Source of the DNA: DASSBQ01 sp035250505
GTDB taxonomy: Bacteria > Nitrospirota > Nitrospiria > Nitrospirales > Nitrospiraceae
Length of the DNA stretch: 64,000 bases
Assembly: GCA_035250505.1 (NCBI GenBank)
Contig: DATFFC010000088.1
Span: forward strand, 4,161-68,160
Reading direction: 5' to 3'
Positions 61,526-64,000 of the stretch are shown here, in pieces. The translations under genes and the position numbers were made by a program. The notes under the pieces are model-generated. The model did not search any database. It was not told where the DNA came from and saw nothing but the letters and a program-made list of their open reading frames with translations. Within the stretch, counting starts at the first letter, position 1. Every line of letters begins with the position of its first letter.

Positions 61526-62502
61526 TGCTCACCCAAACTTTTGCCTCACACCTGCGAATGATATGTTCTGCTGATGGAACGCAGGCAGTGGCTCCGATTC
61601 TTTCTCCATTGATCCTCTTGGGCACATCAACCTGGACCTATGAGGGTTGGAAGGGACAGGTGTACAACAAACCCTACCCCAAGGGGCGATTCAAGCAAGA
61701 TTGCCTGGCGGAATATGCCGACTATGAATTCGAGGGTGAAAAACTGTTTCGCACAGTGGGGATCGACCACTCGTTCTACGGCCCGCCGCCCGCCCGGCAA
61801 CTGGCGCATTACGCAAGTTTGCTTCCGCCCGGATTCCAGGCCTGCGCAAAAGTGTGGGAAGAAATCACGGTGCCGGTGTACCCATCCGGCCTCCGGTACG
61901 CGAAAAAATCAGGCGCGAATCCGCATTTTCTCGATGCCGGCTATTTCATGGAACAGGTCGTGCCTCCGTTTGCCGAAGCGTTCCAGGGGCATACAGGCCC
62001 ATTCATCTTCGAATTTCAACGGACAGGCATCGAACCGAAGGAGTTTCTGCCCCGATTGGATCAATTTCTTTCCCGGCTGCCGACTGATTTTGAATACGCC
62101 GTGGAGATTCGCAACCCGGCAGTCCTGGGACCGGAATACCATTCCATCCTGAAAGCCCATGGGGCGAGTCACGTCTATACCCATCTGTACGGCATGCCGG
62201 CTCCCGAACAACAACACGGCAAGCTCGGCGAAACGTTCACCGCCCCCTTCGTCCTGCTCCGGCTCATGACGCCGCTTGATAAAAAGTATCATGATGCCGT
62301 CAAAGCGTATCAACCGTATGACAAGCTTGTACGTCCGCTCCCCGACATGCGCCGTCAAGCAGTGAGCTTGGTCCATCGCGCCGTCGCGGATCAGCGCCGC
62401 GCCTATGTTCTGGTCAATAACCGTTCAGAGGGAAATGCGCCGGACACGGTGAAGGCGCTCTACGCCCGACTGGTAGGCTCACAAAGAGATGAAACACGAT
62501 GA
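61525..62502 (+). CDS. DUF72 family TIM-barrel protein (YecE-like)
   Basis: The 325-residue protein has the DUF72 hallmarks: LLGTSTWTYEGWKGQVYNKP, FRTVGIDHSFYGPPPARQLA, GPFIFEFQRTGIEPKEFLPR, DFEYAVEIRNPAVLGPEYHS, and a C-terminal RRAYVLVNNRSEGNAPDTVK. The family is widespread with uncertain biochemical role. It starts on the stop codon of the lipoprotein gene (TAATG). An alternative start about 20 codons downstream at the conserved part is possible. Confidence 0.85.
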   Translation: MLTQTFASHLRMICSADGTQAVAPILSPLILLGTSTWTYEGWKGQVYNKPYPKGRFKQDCLAEYADYEFEGEKLFRTVGIDHSFYGPPPARQLAHYASLLPPGFQACAKVWEEITVPVYPSGLRYAKKSGANPHFLDAGYFMEQVVPPFAEAFQGHTGPFIFEFQRTGIEPKEFLPRLDQFLSRLPTDFEYAVEIRNPAVLGPEYHSILKAHGASHVYTHLYGMPAPEQQHGKLGETFTAPFVLLRLMTPLDKKYHDAVKAYQPYDKLVRPLPDMRRQAVSLVHRAVADQRRAYVLVNNRSEGNAPDTVKALYARLVGSQRDETR

Positions 62503-62524
62503 GTCGAGGCCGCTCCTCACGGCT

Positions 62525-62731
62525 TCACGGCAACTTTCAGTACGCCGTCTCGCCGGGCGCCGAACAATTCATATCCCTCCCGGATCCGATCGAGGGGAAC
62601 ACGATGCGTCAGCAACGGAGTCAAATCCACACGACCCTGCCGCACGACCTCCATCAAGCGCCGCATACGCTCCTTGCCGCCGGGACAGAGCGTCGTGACG
62701 ATCCGCAGAAACTCCGCCTGCGCGCCATGGA
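62525..62731 (-). pseudogene. Zinc-dependent alcohol dehydrogenase remnant with internal deletion
   Basis: Read on the minus strand this short frame starts HGAQAEFLRI, the end of the catalytic N-terminal domain in glutathione-independent formaldehyde/alcohol dehydrogenases. It then jumps directly to TTLCPGGKERMRRLMEVV and the C-terminus VDLTPLLTHRVPLDRIREGY, ELFGARRDGVLKVAVKP. The intervening 150 or more residues, including the NAD-binding fold, are absent, and a stop codon lies just upstream. It is a decayed gene. Confidence 0.65.
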
Positions 62732-62875
62732 TCGTTGCACTTCATCGACTCGAATGTTCGTTCAGCCCAGAAACACCGTCTCGCATCGTGTCCATCGGCC
62801 GACACACTCCTCTCCACTATTATGCCGCTCATGGGATCAAATCCAGTACGAAGCGTCTCTGAGACAGCATCCCCA

Positions 62876-63238
62876 TCATTCGCATCCGATCCGCTTTCCT
62901 GATCGCACGATACCTTTCGAATCAGCAAAGAAGGCGAGCCGGCAGTTTTCGAAGCCGTACATCGGCAGCAATCCATATTCGTCGGCTTGGCCCGGCATGC
63001 GATCAATGCTGAAATCCCACACCATTTCGGTCATCCCCTCGTCGACTTCATGTGGGTGGAGATTCGGAGGCCCCAACTCGAGGTACAAATCCGACACCTC
63101 TTTGCCGATCCACCGGTCGATGACATTGTCCCAGGTCGGATATGGGCCCCTCACACCGGGATCTTTGCCAACCGAACAGCCATTGAACAATACGAGCGCG
63201 CACATGCAGACCCACGTGGGCCCATACTGTCGATCCAT
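62876..63238 (-). CDS. Small lipoprotein of unknown function
   Basis: The 120-residue product has a lipoprotein signal (WVCMCALVLFNGC) followed by a short conserved-looking domain: YPTWDNVIDRWIGKEVSDLY, LELGPPNLHPHEVDEGMTEM, VWDFSIDR, FENCRLAFFADSKGIVRSGK. Domains of this 'W.G....L....G.P' type occur in many uncharacterised outer-membrane lipoproteins (SmpA/BamE-like fold is a possibility). It lies between a dehydrogenase remnant and a methyltransferase gene on the other strand. Confidence 0.7.
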   Translation of the reverse strand: MDRQYGPTWVCMCALVLFNGCSVGKDPGVRGPYPTWDNVIDRWIGKEVSDLYLELGPPNLHPHEVDEGMTEMVWDFSIDRMPGQADEYGLLPMYGFENCRLAFFADSKGIVRSGKRIGCE

Positions 63239-63467
63239 CTAGACTTCCAAGGCTAGAATTGAATACCGGCCGCGATGCCGGGCCATGGCCGAACGGAGTG
63301 TAGGGGATTCGCCGCTTGCTGTCCACCCGGCCGACCGTGCTTCCCTGCACCGTTCCCGTGATTCGTACTCTTGTCACCTTCCGTGACGGAGGTATACAGT
63401 CCGTGCAGGCGGTCGCGGGGCGCAGCACGGCCGCGATGAAGGCCCGCACTTCTGCTTGGATATTGCT

Positions 63468-64000
63468 ATGGCTGAACCGCGGGGAGCGTGGAACCCACAC
63501 CTCGCAGCGGACTATGATCGGATTGCGGAGCCGTATGCTGAGGCTTTTTTCGACGAGCTCGAGCGGAAGCCGTTCGACCGCGACCTCCTGGATCGATTTG
63601 CGCGAAGCGTGAACGGGCCGGTGTGCGATCTCGGATGTGGGCCCGGCCATGTGACAGCATATCTCGCTTTGCGAGGGGTGACCGTCGTGGGGGTCGATCT
63701 CTCACCGCACATGATCGACATCGCCCGACGGCGTCACCCGCGAGGTCAATACCAAGTGGGCGATATGCGCCGCCTTCATGCGCCGCCCGGTTCATTCGGC
63801 GCAATGCTTTCGCTCTACGCGCTCATTCATGTGCGGCGAGATGAGGTTGTGTCCGTCTTACGAGAGATGTGGCGGGTGATCAAGCCGGCCGGAAAACTGC
63901 TGCTCGCCGGCCACAAAGGACAAGGAGAGGTCCATGCAGAGGAGCGGTTCGGACAACCGGTGTCCCTCGATGCCACATTGTTTGAGCCGAAGGAACTGGC
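63468..64000 (+). CDS. Class I SAM-dependent methyltransferase (5' part, runs off window)
   Basis: The ATG at 63468 opens a frame that continues to the right edge. Methyltransferase motif I is PVCDLGCGPGHVTAYLALRG, followed by VVGVDLSPHMIDIARRRHP (motif II) and YQVGDMRRLHAPPGSFGAML (motif III region), then VLREMWRVIKPAGKLLLAGH. It resembles small-molecule methyltransferases of the UbiE/SmtA type; the substrate is unknown. The 229-base gap before it shows nothing distinctive. Confidence 0.88.
   Translation, partial: MAEPRGAWNPHLAADYDRIAEPYAEAFFDELERKPFDRDLLDRFARSVNGPVCDLGCGPGHVTAYLALRGVTVVGVDLSPHMIDIARRRHPRGQYQVGDMRRLHAPPGSFGAMLSLYALIHVRRDEVVSVLREMWRVIKPAGKLLLAGHKGQGEVHAEERFGQPVSLDATLFEPKEL

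Noticed and set aside
62499..63242. Long plus-strand open frame after the DUF72 gene
   Set aside because: It lies antisense to the dehydrogenase remnant and the lipoprotein gene, has shadow-type composition (many His, Arg, Ser, Pro) and no start region of its own.

Overview
The window is GC-rich bacterial chromosome, almost fully coding. It most resembles a Nitrospira-type genome (phylum Nitrospirota). This is an inference from gene order and content: one long flagellar cluster next to a TPR protein/FlrB/FlrC set, plus GlrK-QseG-GlrR, ClpB, ComM and kynurenine genes. No rRNA or marker gene in the window proves it.

Positions 1-28.8 kb, minus strand, hold a nearly complete flagellar chemosensory-independent structural cluster. 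Read in the direction of transcription it is flgB, flgC, fliE, fliF, fliG, a response-regulator-receiver/FliH fusion, fliI, fliJ, motE-like, fliK, flgD, flgE, fliL, fliM, fliN, fliO, fliP, fliQ, fliR, flhB, flhA, flhF, flhG, fliA, then (after an interruption) a degenerate GGDEF gene, flgF, flgG, flgA, flgH and flgI. Sigma-54 type -24/-12 promoters can be read by eye ahead of flgB, fliL and flgF, and ahead of the TPR-flrB-flrC operon at 29.0-33.9 kb. A second NtrC-type activator (34.1-35.5 kb) is the likely master regulator. A sigma-28 type promoter precedes the GGDEF gene beside fliA. Several gaps in the cluster contain strikingly regular 7-bp-periodic repeats.

Two small foreign insertions stand out. 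Between fliA and the GGDEF gene (5.3-6.6 kb) lies a short integron cassette array without an integrase: an HNH endonuclease gene, a small lipoprotein gene and a near-empty mini-cassette separated by attC-like sites, one of them a textbook 60-bp attC. Next to tRNA-Thr(UGU) at 36.0 kb, a 46-bp perfect duplication of the tRNA 3' half at 37.65 kb brackets a 1.6-kb element. It carries an internally deleted rolling-circle-type Rep remnant and a DUF433/DUF5615 toxin-antitoxin pair whose toxin has an in-frame amber codon.

From 37.8 kb on the genes are mostly housekeeping and unknowns: a PagL-like lipid A deacylase; kynureninase and tryptophan 2,3-dioxygenase; a DegP-type protease; a PilZ protein; a GlrR/QseG/GlrK signalling operon; ClpB; ComM; a Kelch protein; a stand-alone Lrp ligand-binding domain; an oxidoreductase; a dienelactone-hydrolase-like protein without its cysteine nucleophile; DUF423 and DUF72 proteins; a deleted alcohol dehydrogenase remnant; several lipoproteins; and the start of a methyltransferase that runs off the end.
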